From: Megaustenia siamemsis
Lineage: Eukaryota; Mollusca; Gastropoda; Stylommatophora; Ariophantidae
Direction: 5' to 3'
Assembly: GCA_032433765.1 (NCBI GenBank)
Contig: JAVIAB010000102.1
Span: forward strand, 7,304,007-7,368,006
Length of the DNA stretch: 64,000 bases
The notes below the pieces were generated by a model that ran no database searches, was not told the origin of the DNA, and worked only from the letters and a program-made list of their open reading frames with translations. Shown here piece after piece: positions 33,755 through 42,157 of this stretch; within the stretch, counting starts at the first letter, position 1; every line of letters begins with the position of its first letter. The position numbers were made by a program, and so were the translations under genes.

Positions 33755-34938
33755 AGTAGTATAGGTGGCTGTGAACTCAACAGAAAAGTGGAATAACATG
33801 CACCGAAATACAATAGATTTGGCACCGACTTTGCACCGACTTTGCACCGAAAAAAAAAAAAAAATTTTTTCGAATTCGCGATTTTTTCGAACTTCATTAT
33901 TTTTTTGGGGGAAAATTTTTTTTTTTTTGGTGTTCGTCAGTTTGTCGAAATGGTTCACTGAGAGCTTAACTCAGGTAAATTCAATGGAGACTCGGTGCTA
34001 ATCCGGTGATCGTCGCTCCGTGTCCGGTGATCGCCTCGCTCGTGTTAGAAATTTGTGAAAGAGTATTTTAAAAGAGTATGTGATAAATATGTTTCAAAAC
34101 GTTAAGAAATATAGTTAAATGTGATAAAACTGATTTTTAAAAAAGGCGAAATAATAAAAACTATGAAAAAAAAATAAGTTAACATACTGACGGAAAACTA
34201 GTCAAGAAACTGGAATGACATTTTTGTTGACTGGGCTAGTGGTACTTGAGGAATGCTATTGTTAGAATCGCTTACAAGGAATCGTGGTCATTGTTAGGAG
34301 CTGACGGTCATTGTTAGGCATCCGTGTTTAGAGTTAAAGTTAGGTAGAGGCATGTCGGGGACAGCGGTTCTAAAAGGGGGTATCTCGCGGGTCGGATGGC
34401 GGGTCGTCGTGCGGGTGGGGAAAGGTGCCTTTATTGGTTATCATCATGTGTGTGTATTAGGCAACAGGCCAGGCGACATGTAAAAAAAAAAATGCTGACA
34501 AGCAATTATTAGTATCGTTAGCATCGTGTATTCTGACCTTCCCTCCTTGTTTTCTAACACAACTTCCTAGATTTCTGACCATGCCCCTCAACATCCCCCT
34601 TCCTACTATCATCATGTGCCTCAACACTATCATGTGCCACCCTCAACACTATCATCATCTTGTGCCACCCTCATCATCATCATCATGTGCCACCCTCAAC
34701 ATCCCCCTTCCTACTATCAGCATGTGCCTCAACACTATCCACCCTCATCATCATCATCATGTGCCTCAACACCACCATTCATATCATCAAGCCACACAAA
34801 GTATCAATCATCTCTCTCACACATTCATGGTAAACCAAAACAAAACTCGTTCTATATTTTCACAACTTTATTAATACAACAAATATACGACACATATATA
34901 TATTACTGTCCGGTCGTTGATAATTTTAAGCGTCTGGG
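33755..34938 (+). repeat. Polinton left terminal inverted repeat
   Basis: 1,184 bp, inverted with respect to 43951-45132, with only a few substitutions and short indels. The outer end holds three tandem copies of CACCGACTTTG (about 33820-33850), followed by A- and T-runs around TTCGAATTCGCGA. The inner part contains ATCATCATGTGCC modules (34585-34780) and a poly(A) signal for the outward-facing gene. ORFs through the ATC modules are artefacts. Confidence 0.95.
34867..34872 (-). terminator. Poly(A) signal AATAAA for the PC4-like gene
   Basis: TTTATT on the plus strand is AATAAA on the minus strand, 31 bases past the stop codon. The same hexamer in the other TIR serves the protease gene. Confidence 0.6.
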
Positions 34939-35604
34939 TTTCCTCCCTCCTGTTTTGGTGGTACTGTTTGTTAAATGTCTATCAAACACGGGTACATAGG
35001 AAGTGTCATTAGCCTTCAAAACACAACCGCCCTCCATTTTGACAAAACCTTGATCAAAGCTGGAATAGGTAATCGGTGACTCTGCTGAAACACCCGAGGC
35101 ATTCATATTGGGTGCCGGATCTGTCGTCTGATTAACAAGAGTGAGGTTCCCTTGATTAACAAAGGGGGGCGTGTAGTCGATTAGATTCGTGTTAACAAGA
35201 GATGGTATGTAGTTTTGGTGGTTAACGACAGGCGGCGTGTAGTTGATCTGATTAACGAGAGGTGGCGTGTAGCTGATCTGGTTAACAACAGGCGGCGTGT
35301 AGTTGAGGTTAGCATAAGCGGTTAAAATTTCCTCTCGCATCTCGACTAACGTGATAAATTCCTCTCTCGATAGTGTTATCCCAGTTCTGGTAGGAAACTT
35401 AAAAAAACTATCACCGCTATATGTCCTTATATTTATCAATGGTCTGTTACGAAAAACACAAACCGAGACTGCCTTAACGCCATCTTTAGACAATGGAACT
35501 ACAGTCTCATTTCCACGTGACATAAATATGCGCTGATCACTGAGATCAAACGAAATTGGCGTATTCAAGCTACACGACTCCATATTCAAAGAAAAACAAA
35601 CCAC
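34903..35604 (-). CDS. PC4-like ssDNA-binding protein with YTPPxVNQ repeats
   Basis: A 233-residue protein. Residues about 24-96 match the layout of the PC4/Sub1 C-terminal domain: a VSVCVFRNRPLINIR strand pair, a basic turn, TGITLSREEF, then a helix (ITLVEMREEIL). PC4 folds bind single-stranded DNA and act in transcription and replication. Residues 101-152 are five degenerate repeats of about 10-12 residues (YTPPVVNQ type), and the C-terminus is basic (GGRKPRRLK). The gene faces outward and its last 12 or so codons lie in the TIR. A second possible start is Met8. Fold assignment is by eye and needs a profile search. A role in replication or late transcription of the element is inference. It is divergent from the ATPase operon, sharing a 404-bp intergenic region. 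Confidence 0.8.
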   Translation of the reverse strand: MVCFSLNMESCSLNTPISFDLSDQRIFMSRGNETVVPLSKDGVKAVSVCVFRNRPLINIRTYSGDSFFKFPTRTGITLSREEFITLVEMREEILTAYANLNYTPPVVNQISYTPPLVNQINYTPPVVNHQNYIPSLVNTNLIDYTPPFVNQGNLTLVNQTTDPAPNMNASGVSAESPITYSSFDQGFVKMEGGCVLKANDTSYVPVFDRHLTNSTTKTGGRKPRRLKLSTTGQ

Positions 35605-36008
35605 CTGGCAACAGACGTTGGTTATGTGTGTGTGTACACTGCTCGACTGGGGGGTTTTTATACCCGTTTATCGGGTCGAGGACCGTCTATTTATAGCAGC
35701 TAACGCAATACTTTATCAGGCGTGGTAATCAGTCGTGTTGCGACATGTTCAGTGACCTCTGGAACTGACCCAATAGGGGGGTGATGTGTGGGGAAATATG
35801 ATGCGTGTAACAATTCGGTCTCAGGTAACGCGGCTTGAGACTAGGAAACTCCTCCTCCTCCTCCTCCCCCCTGTCGTGTTTATATAGGTTGTGGATTTTA
35901 AAAATAGGTGTTAGTTGAAGGGGGGGGAAACCTCGCGCGCTGACCTAAAATCACTCGTTGTTATTTTCGTCGGGGGCGTAATCACTAAAGTTAGTAGCAC
36001 TTGCGAGG
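35605..36008. promoter_or_regulatory. Divergent promoter region of the Polinton
   Basis: 404 bp between the minus-strand PC4-like gene and the plus-strand series. TATAAAAA on the minus strand (35655-35662) lies about 50 bases from the PC4-like start codon. TTTATATA on the plus strand (35879-35886) lies about 120 bases from the ATPase start. A (CTC)n-like run (35849-35870) and a G-run (35920-35928) flank the latter. There are no other strong motifs. The plus-strand ORF at 35915-36220 overlaps the ATPase out of frame and is not credible. Confidence 0.55.
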
Positions 36009-36626
36009 ATGGATCCCCGATGGAATCATCCCTTCACAGCTCTGATAGCCGGTCCTACCGGGTGTGGGAAAACGGTATTTGTGCAAAAGTTTATACAGAA
36101 CCTTCACGAGCTAGCTGTCCCCGTACCGGAGGAAGTTATATGGTGTTATGGGGAATGGCAGCCGATATACGAGACTATGGGGTCAGTGAGATTTATCGAG
36201 GGTCTACCAGACGTCGATAAATTGGAAGGTGGTAAGAAGAGAAGACTGATCGTCATCGATGACTTGATGTCTGAGACGGACGAGCGGGTAACAAAATTAT
36301 TCACCAAAGGTAGTCATCACAGAGATATTAGTGTGATGTACATTGTTCAAAATCTATTCGGAAAAAATAAAGAACATCGAACCATAAGTCTCAATACGCA
36401 CTATTTAGTCCTTTTCAAGAACCCGAGAGACGGGAGTCAAATTATGAATCTGGGTAAACAAATGTACCCGGGTCGGGTGGGGTACCTCCAAGATAGTTTT
36501 AAGGACGCGACAGCGACTCCTCACGGTTATTTGCTGGTCGATCTTCGTCAGGACACACCTGATAATCTTAGGTTGAGAACAAAAATATTCCCGGGGGAGA
36601 GACAAATCGTCTACGTGCCAAAGTAG
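36009..36626 (+). CDS. ATP: DNA-packaging ATPase (FtsK/HerA, A32-like)
   Basis: A 205-residue P-loop ATPase expected to pump DNA into capsids. Walker A is GPTGCGKT (residues 15-22), and Walker B is LIVIDDL (80-86). Sensor-like VMYIVQNLF (about 108-116) and HYLVLFKNPRDGSQI (about 129-143) follow in the order typical of Polinton and virophage packaging ATPases. Length is near the family norm (about 200-270). It is the first gene of the plus-strand series. The next start lies 7 bases past the stop. No breaks are seen. Confidence 0.95.
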   Translation: MDPRWNHPFTALIAGPTGCGKTVFVQKFIQNLHELAVPVPEEVIWCYGEWQPIYETMGSVRFIEGLPDVDKLEGGKKRRLIVIDDLMSETDERVTKLFTKGSHHRDISVMYIVQNLFGKNKEHRTISLNTHYLVLFKNPRDGSQIMNLGKQMYPGRVGYLQDSFKDATATPHGYLLVDLRQDTPDNLRLRTKIFPGERQIVYVPK

Positions 36627-36632
36627 AGAATC

Positions 36633-36959
36633 ATGTGTGATGAAGCACTTAGACGGCACGGTGAAATGTTGAAATGTATGCGCGCCGCCTCGCCGAGCGG
36701 TTTAAGAGCCATATTAAAAACAGCCTCTCCCAAACTCATTAACTTTTTGTGCGAGTGTTGTCATAACATATTAAAAGGTAATGTTAGACTCACTCAGCGA
36801 CAGAAGTGCGAGCTACGTCGACACAAGAACAAGTTGAGACTTCTCACTAAAAAGAAACCGAGTCTTAAGCGGCGGAAAGAGATTCTACAAACCGGTGGGT
36901 TTATAGGTGCTTTGCTCCGTCCTATATTAAGTATTCTCGGTGGAGTACTAGGTGCGTAA
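36633..36959 (+). CDS. Small basic protein with hydrophobic Gly-rich C-terminus
   Basis: 108 residues of unknown function. The N-terminal part is Cys/His-containing (LINFLCECCHNIL, residues about 35-47). The middle is highly basic (RHKNKLRLLTKKKPSLKRRK). The end is hydrophobic and glycine-rich (GGFIGALLRPILSILGGVLG). The same layout, placed after the ATPase, recurs in other animal Polintons as I know them. A membrane- or DNA-contacting virion component is plausible but inferred. Its stop is separated by 2 bases from the next start, so co-expression is likely. Confidence 0.75.
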   Translation: MCDEALRRHGEMLKCMRAASPSGLRAILKTASPKLINFLCECCHNILKGNVRLTQRQKCELRRHKNKLRLLTKKKPSLKRRKEILQTGGFIGALLRPILSILGGVLGA

Positions 36960-36961
36960 CA

Positions 36962-37327
36962 ATGGCCAAAAAAATGATTTTGGTGGATCCTCGATTCCTC
37001 GAGGGTCTTAAACAGACTACTACCACGTCGTATAGCCCACCCGAGGCGATCGGTGACAACTTGAGAGATTTAGATGATGAAATGCAACGTATCCTATTCT
37101 GCGATGATTTAGCACCCGCCGATAAGGCCAGAGTGTACCAACGTGCCCTGCATCAATATTTAACTAGATTGGAGCAGTATAAACGACGCTCATTGGGCTC
37201 GGTCGATCTCATTCAACACAACACGGCAACAGAAAAAACACATTCCCCACCAACACCATCATTCGAGCTATCACCAGAGCAGACCAAGACACCACCACCA
37301 CCACCACCAGCGGAAACCCAAAGGTAG
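36962..37327 (+). CDS. Conserved Polinton protein of unknown function, Pro-rich tail
   Basis: 121 residues. It starts MAKKMILVDPRFLEGL, followed by an acidic helical segment (DLDDEMQRILFCDDLAPADK, about 38-57) and LYQ-type helices to residue 80. A Ser/Thr/Pro tail ends in a run of Pro (about 110-117). The stop comes just after the CCA run. A different frame continues open from there with a basic, Trp-containing tail to 37427, overlapping the integrase start. The original C-terminus may therefore have been lost to a small indel near 37300-37325. Function is not known. Confidence 0.7.
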   Translation: MAKKMILVDPRFLEGLKQTTTTSYSPPEAIGDNLRDLDDEMQRILFCDDLAPADKARVYQRALHQYLTRLEQYKRRSLGSVDLIQHNTATEKTHSPPTPSFELSPEQTKTPPPPPPAETQR

Positions 37328-37403
37328 GTAATGAAACCACTCCGCCCGTAGCCACGTATAAACTGAGACCTAAAAAAAGAAAGAGCGGAATCCCAACACC
37401 AAA

Positions 37404-38474
37404 ATGGGAACGGTGGAGAAAATATTGAGACGTCGTTACTTTGACCCTAGTCGACCAGGGGCGTATAGTGGTGCAACGGCCCTGCAACGTAACACCAAAC
37501 TGGGACTCGCAAAGATCAAACAATGGCTGAGTCATCAGGATACCTATACCCTTCATAAACCAATTCGTCGCAGATTTGAAAGGCGTCCCATTATAACGAG
37601 TGGCCCCCAACAGCAATATCAGGCAGACCTAATCGATTTGAGACATTTGAAAAAACACAACGACGGATATTCCTATTTGGTTTCTTGCGTGGACGTTTTC
37701 AGTAAATTCGCGTGGTCTGTACCGATACGAACCAAAACGGGGAAATCCTTAGTGGAAGCCGTCGGTAAGATATTTCTCGATGGGAAACCCGCGAGTTTTC
37801 AAACCGATAAGGGGTCAGAGTTTCTGAACAGAACATTTCAGAAATTCCTCGCTGACAACAACGTTCACTTTTTCACTACGCAGAACGAAGATATCAAGGC
37901 CGCCGTGGTGGAACGCTTTAATAGGACTCTGAAACAACGGATGTGGCGATATTTCACGAAATCCAATAAGTTGTCTTATGTCCGAGTCCTCCCCGCCCTA
38001 CTTCGAAGTTATAACCATTCGTATCACAGAAGTATAAAAATGGCACCGGTCGACGTCAACGCAGACAATCAAGAACAGGTATGGAACACGTTGTATAATA
38101 GCAAACGTAACTTTAAATTTGAAAGACCCCTGTACAAGCCCGGTGATCGAGTTAGACTGGTCCTGGGCAGAGCCAATTTTAAAAAGGGTTATGCCCCGGC
38201 TTGGACGGAGGAACTGTTTTCCATCAGTCGAGTAAACGAAACAAACCCCGTTACATATGTGTTGAAGGATGATAAGGGCGATGAGTTAGAGGGGTCATTC
38301 TACACACCGGAAATTCAAAAAGTTGGAGACAAACACGAGTACAGAATCGAGAGTGTCATAACCGAGCGTCGCACATCCTTTGGGCGAAAGGAGTGTTTAG
38401 TCAAATGGTTTGGGTACGATTCCTCATTTAACACTTGGATACCGTCCAAGGACATTGTCAGATACAAAAACTAG
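37404..38474 (+). CDS. INT: Retroviral-type DDE integrase with C-terminal chromodomain
   Basis: A 356-residue integrase catalysing the strand transfer that produces the 6-bp duplication. The catalytic core has D75 (QADLID), D135 (QTDKGSEF) and E170 (VVERFNRT), the last two 35 apart as in the D,D35E signature. An SH3-like segment follows (YKPGDRVRL, about 244-252). The chromodomain is at about 313-355 (HEYRIESVI, CLVKWFGY, TWIPSKDI). The N-terminal HHCC zinc finger is not recognisable, leaving a short helical N-terminus. This copy is intact. Its last 354 bases are duplicated at 40191-40544. The Met at 37404 is the first in frame and overlaps the previous gene's residual frame. Confidence 0.96.
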   Translation: MGTVEKILRRRYFDPSRPGAYSGATALQRNTKLGLAKIKQWLSHQDTYTLHKPIRRRFERRPIITSGPQQQYQADLIDLRHLKKHNDGYSYLVSCVDVFSKFAWSVPIRTKTGKSLVEAVGKIFLDGKPASFQTDKGSEFLNRTFQKFLADNNVHFFTTQNEDIKAAVVERFNRTLKQRMWRYFTKSNKLSYVRVLPALLRSYNHSYHRSIKMAPVDVNADNQEQVWNTLYNSKRNFKFERPLYKPGDRVRLVLGRANFKKGYAPAWTEELFSISRVNETNPVTYVLKDDKGDELEGSFYTPEIQKVGDKHEYRIESVITERRTSFGRKECLVKWFGYDSSFNTWIPSKDIVRYKN

Positions 38475-38476
38475 AG

Positions 38477-38785
38477 ATGCGAGAAGAAGAAGAAGTGGTA
38501 ACTTTTGGTGGAGAGCCCGATTTGCGAGCCGTAAACTCGGGAGTCGGGAGAGACGGCGAATCGCGCTGGTGGGGGTCGATGTTTGGGAAACTATCCCCCT
38601 ACATAGAACTTGTCTTTATTTGTCAAGTGGTAGTTATATATACAGTTGTAGCGGTCTCGCTGTTCAATCTGACCACCGAAAAGCCAGACGCGAAGGAGGG
38701 AAAACTGTGGATAGCCCTACTGAGCAGCTGTTTGGGTTACATGCTACCGAATCCAAACTTGGAGAGGCGACGGCGAAACGAGTAA
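38477..38785 (+). CDS. Small two-helix membrane protein, copy 1
   Basis: 102 residues from the ATG two bases after the integrase stop. A Met 14 codons upstream in the same frame overlaps the integrase and is less likely. An acidic start (MREEEEV) is followed by a hydrophobic helix YIELVFICQVVVIYTVVAVS, a charged linker and a second shorter one (LWIALLSSCLGYMLP), then a basic end (ERRRRNE). Function is unknown. Similar small membrane proteins sit beside capsid genes in other Polintons, so a virion-assembly or membrane role is inferred. The next gene starts 9 bases on. Confidence 0.75.
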   Translation: MREEEEVVTFGGEPDLRAVNSGVGRDGESRWWGSMFGKLSPYIELVFICQVVVIYTVVAVSLFNLTTEKPDAKEGKLWIALLSSCLGYMLPNPNLERRRRNE

Positions 38786-38794
38786 AAAAAAAAA

Positions 38795-39592
38795 ATGAGT
38801 TTTTATGTCACCCTTCCCAGCAATGCATCTATGGAACTTTTTAAGGATAATAACCCAGGTCACTTTTTCGTTAAACTTCCTCAGACCATTGACATTTCAA
38901 CGCAGTATGAGATCGCGCTGGTGGAGATACAGTTTCCGCTAAATTATTTCAATGTAATAGAGGGTGATGTATGGATTCGCTATGAATCTCTCGATAACGA
39001 CGATATTTGCGACACCAGATTTTATTTCAACGTGACATTGGAACCTGGGTTATACACGAAACCCGATGCGTTCATCGGCGCGTTGAACGCGTCGATCGTA
39101 AAAGCGGAGGATGAGTCGTACAGGGGAGAGAAAGGGAAAAAAATGAGATTCATTTACGCAAAAGAGGTGAATAAAGCCATCTTGAAACTTTACGAGAAAG
39201 GAGTCAGTGTTACCATAAGCGATACTTTGAAAAACATGTTAGCCTTCCCCACGACCACAATATCAGACACGGCTCCCGATATCTTCAGCGTGGGTGTAAT
39301 GGACTTGGAAAGTGTTGCGAAGAATGTGTACGTCTACTGCGATCTCGTTTCCCCCAGACCGGTCGGGGATGTGATGGTGCCTCTCCTCAGGAGCGTGCCT
39401 GTTCTCAATAGAAATCACACCTCGGTGTTTCAGATCTACGATAAGCCTCACTACCTACCCCTGAGTAGATTTTCCTTCGATACCGTCGAGATCCTTTTAG
39501 CCAACGAACACGGAAAAACCATTCCATTCACCAGCGGGACGTCGGTGCTAACGGTACACTTTCGAGTCAAGAAGCATCTCGAGCTGGTATAA
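38795..39592 (+). CDS. mCP: Minor capsid (penton, single jelly-roll) protein, copy 1
   Basis: 265 residues. The N-terminus has the features of Polinton and virophage penton proteins: SFYVTLPSNASMELF, NPGHFFVKLP, then YEIALVEIQFP with FPLNY. The C-terminus (FDTVEILLANEHGKTIPF, LTVHFRVKKH) is also typical of the family. The fold is assigned from known relatives, not predicted here. It would form the pentameric capsomers at the icosahedral vertices. The stop overlaps the next start as TAATG. The second copy (40865-41662) differs at two residues, D/A and N/K. Confidence 0.9.
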   Translation: MSFYVTLPSNASMELFKDNNPGHFFVKLPQTIDISTQYEIALVEIQFPLNYFNVIEGDVWIRYESLDNDDICDTRFYFNVTLEPGLYTKPDAFIGALNASIVKAEDESYRGEKGKKMRFIYAKEVNKAILKLYEKGVSVTISDTLKNMLAFPTTTISDTAPDIFSVGVMDLESVAKNVYVYCDLVSPRPVGDVMVPLLRSVPVLNRNHTSVFQIYDKPHYLPLSRFSFDTVEILLANEHGKTIPFTSGTSVLTVHFRVKKHLELV

Positions 39593-40086
39593 TGGTGAAA
39601 CACACTCCCCTTCATAGAGATGTTGAGTTATACGAAGACTTTTACTGCTGTCAGGCCGGCGATGGGATGCCCGTGTTTATAGGAGGTCGAAGTCAGAGCG
39701 GTCGAGGAATCGGTAGTTTCTTCGGTGGAATCGGGAGGGCTATTTTACCCTGGTTAAAAACCGGCGGTAAGGCCTTGCTCAGAGAAGGCTTGGGGACCGG
39801 TCTGCAGGTCGCACAGGACGCATTGGCCGGAAAAAATGTCGGTGAAGCTTTCAAAGAACGAGCTAAGGAGGCCGGTCAGCGGTTGCTACACGGGGCCGTA
39901 GACCACCTGCGTGATAACAACCAATCAGGAAGTGGTTTACGTCAAAGCAGAAAGCGAGTTATGAAGCTACCTCCACCAGGAGAACCCGTTACGAAGAGGA
40001 TAAAACCGACAGCTGGACGGTTCCACCTTCATTCGGTGCACAACAGAGGGAAGAAGACGAGGGTGGCAAAGGATATTTTCGACTAA
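39592..40086 (+). CDS. Basic Gly-rich virion-type protein, copy 1 (intact)
   Basis: 164 residues. The N-terminal quarter is followed by a glycine-rich amphipathic stretch (GRGIGSFFGGIGRAILPWLK, then TGGKALLREGL) and a helical region (QVAQDALAGKNVGEAFKERA). The tail is Lys/Arg-rich (KKTRVAKDIF). The glycine-rich amphipathic segment resembles adenovirus internal-capsid membrane-lytic proteins in general style. A cement or membrane-penetration role is only an inference. It overlaps the penton stop by one base (TAATG), so translation of the two is probably coupled or uses one message. This copy is undamaged. Confidence 0.75.
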   Translation: MVKHTPLHRDVELYEDFYCCQAGDGMPVFIGGRSQSGRGIGSFFGGIGRAILPWLKTGGKALLREGLGTGLQVAQDALAGKNVGEAFKERAKEAGQRLLHGAVDHLRDNNQSGSGLRQSRKRVMKLPPPGEPVTKRIKPTAGRFHLHSVHNRGKKTRVAKDIFD

Positions 40087-40088
40087 TA

Positions 40089-40544
40089 ATGTCCCTCATT
40101 CACCCCAAATCGTGCGAATGTCTTCACTCTGGTTTGGATTTATTTAGCGTCCCACCCACACAGACATCTCTAGACTCTGGCCAGTTTATTGAAAGACCCC
40201 TGTACAAGCCCGGTGATCGAGTTAGACTGGTCCTGGGCAGAGCCAATTTTAAAAAGGGTTATGCCCCGGCTTGGACGGAGGAACTGTTTTCCATCAGTCG
40301 AGTAAACGAAACAAACCCCGTTACATATGTGTTGAAGGATGATAAGGGCGATGAGTTAGAGGGGTCATTCTACACACCGGAAATTCAAAAAGTTGGAGAC
40401 AAACACGAGTACAGAATCGAGAGTGTCATAACCGAGCGTCGCACATCCTTTGGGCGAAAGGAGTGTTTAGTCAAATGGTTTGGGTACGATTCCTCATTTA
40501 ACACTTGGATACCGTCCAAGGACATTGTCAGATACAAAAACTAG
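40089..40544 (+). pseudogene. Chimeric ORF: capsid N-terminus joined to integrase C-terminus
   Basis: A 151-codon open frame made by the duplication. Codons 1-35 are the start of the major capsid gene, and from the TTGAAA junction (40189-40194) the frame continues in phase as integrase residues from about 240 to its stop. It includes the SH3-like segment and whole chromodomain. It has a capsid start codon but no DDE core. It is either an inert by-product or a free chromodomain protein. There is no evidence for expression. Confidence 0.9.
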
Positions 40545-40546
40545 AG

Positions 40547-40855
40547 ATGCGAGAAGAAGAAGAAGTGGTAACTTTTGGTGGAGAGCCCGATTTGCGAGCC
40601 GTAAACTCGGGAGTCGGGAGAGACGGCGAATCGCGCTGGTGGGGGTCGATGTTTGGGAAACTATCCCCCTACATAGAACTTGTCTTTATTTGTCAAGTGG
40701 TAGTTATATATACAGTTGTAGCGGTCTCGCTGTTCAATCTGACCACCGAAAAGCCAGACGCGAAGGAGGGAAAACTGTGGATAGCCCTACTGAGCAGCTG
40801 TTTGGGTTACATGCTACCGAATCCAAACTTGGAGAGGCGACGGCGAAACGAGTAA
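40547..40855 (+). CDS. Small two-helix membrane protein, copy 2
   Basis: Identical in sequence to 38477-38785. It follows the chimeric ORF with the same 2-base gap. Confidence 0.75.
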   Translation: MREEEEVVTFGGEPDLRAVNSGVGRDGESRWWGSMFGKLSPYIELVFICQVVVIYTVVAVSLFNLTTEKPDAKEGKLWIALLSSCLGYMLPNPNLERRRRNE

Positions 40856-40864
40856 AAAAATAAA

Positions 40865-41662
40865 ATGAGTTTTTATGTCACCCTTCCCAGCAATGCATCT
40901 ATGGAACTTTTTAAGGATAATAACCCAGGTCACTTTTTCGTTAAACTTCCTCAGACCATTGACATTTCAACGCAGTATGAGATCGCGCTGGTGGAGATAC
41001 AGTTTCCGCTAAATTATTTCAATGTAATAGAGGGTGATGTATGGATTCGCTATGAATCTCTCGATAACGACGATATTTGCGACGCCAGATTTTATTTCAA
41101 CGTGACATTGGAACCTGGGTTATACACGAAACCCGATGCGTTCATCGGCGCGTTGAACGCGTCGATCGTAAAAGCGGAGGATGAGTCGTACAGGGGAGAG
41201 AAAGGGAAAAAAATGAGATTCATTTACGCAAAAGAGGTGAATAAAGCCATCTTGAAACTTTACGAGAAAGGAGTCAGTGTTACCATAAGCGATACTTTGA
41301 AAAACATGTTAGCCTTCCCCACGACCACAATATCAGACACGGCTCCCGATATCTTCAGCGTGGGTGTAATGGACTTGGAAAGTGTTGCGAAGAATGTGTA
41401 CGTCTACTGCGATCTCGTTTCCCCCAGACCGGTCGGGGATGTGATGGTGCCTCTCCTCAGGAGCGTGCCTGTTCTCAATAGAAATCACACCTCGGTGTTT
41501 CAGATCTACGATAAGCCTCACTACCTACCCCTGAGTAGATTTTCCTTCGATACCGTCGAGATCCTTTTAGCCAAAGAACACGGAAAAACCATTCCATTCA
41601 CCAGCGGGACGTCGGTGCTAACGGTACACTTTCGAGTCAAGAAGCATCTCGAGCTGGTATAA
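40865..41662 (+). CDS. mCP: Minor capsid (penton) protein, copy 2
   Basis: 265 residues and intact. It differs from copy 1 by Asp to Ala in the CDxRFYF segment and Asn to Lys in LLAxEHGK. Being directly upstream of the major capsid gene, this copy keeps the ancestral neighbour on that side, except for its broken Gly-rich partner. Confidence 0.9.
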   Translation: MSFYVTLPSNASMELFKDNNPGHFFVKLPQTIDISTQYEIALVEIQFPLNYFNVIEGDVWIRYESLDNDDICDARFYFNVTLEPGLYTKPDAFIGALNASIVKAEDESYRGEKGKKMRFIYAKEVNKAILKLYEKGVSVTISDTLKNMLAFPTTTISDTAPDIFSVGVMDLESVAKNVYVYCDLVSPRPVGDVMVPLLRSVPVLNRNHTSVFQIYDKPHYLPLSRFSFDTVEILLAKEHGKTIPFTSGTSVLTVHFRVKKHLELV

Positions 41663-42155
41663 TGGTGAAACACACTCCCCTTCATAGAGATGTTGAGTTA
41701 TACGAAGACTTTTACTGCTGTCAGGCCGGCGATGGGATGCCCGTGTTTATAGGAGGTCGAAGTCAGAGCGGTCGAGGAATCGGTAGTTTCTTCGGTGGAA
41801 TCGGGAGGGCTATTTTACCCTGGTTAAAAACCGGCGGTAAGGCCTTGCTCAGAGAAGGCTTGGGACCGGTCTGCAGGTCGCACAGGACGCATTGGCCGGA
41901 AAAAATGTCGGTGAAGCTTTCAAAGAACGAGCTAAGGAGGCCGGTCAGCGGTTGCTACACGGGGCCGTAGACCACCTGCGTGATAACAACCAATCAGGAA
42001 GTGGTTTACGTCAAAGCAGAAAGCGAGTTATGAAGCTACCTCCACCAGGAGAACCCGTTACGAAGAGGATAAAACCGACAGCTGGACGGTTCCACCTTCA
42101 TTCGGTGCACAACAGAGGGAAGAAGACGAGGGTGGCAAAGGATATTTTCGACTAA
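41662..42155 (+). pseudogene. Basic Gly-rich virion-type protein, copy 2 (frameshifted)
   Basis: Same gene as 39592-40086, but one G is missing in the GGGG of copy 1 (about 41862-41864). After about 68 codons the frame changes and stops at 41970. The original frame remains open from 41892 to 42155. The break lies in the glycine-rich segment, so the basic tail is lost. Copy 1 could supply the function. Confidence 0.9.
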
Positions 42156-42157
42156 TA

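Larger units (their letters stand above)
38119..40188 (+). repeat. Internal tandem duplication, copy 1 (2,070 bp)
   Basis: This runs from within the integrase (codon about 240) to codon 35 of the major capsid gene. The junction to copy 2 is at the hexamer TTGAAA, present at 38119-38124, 40189-40194 and 42258-42263. Only three substitutions and one single-base deletion distinguish the copies. Confidence 0.95.

Noticed and set aside
34581..34999. ORFs in the Polinton TIRs (His/Ser/Pro-rich)
   Set aside because: They arise from ATCATC modules and appear in both TIRs in reverse.
35915..36220. 101-codon plus-strand ORF upstream of the ATPase
   Set aside because: Overlaps the ATPase out of frame; no motif.
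37404..38474. Retrovirus or LTR retrotransposon integrase
   Set aside because: No gag, protease or RT of that kind adjoins it; it lies among Polinton capsid and ATPase genes inside the TIRs.
39263..39451. Minus-strand ORF in the penton gene (also 41333-41521)
   Set aside because: Antisense shadow of a well-supported gene.
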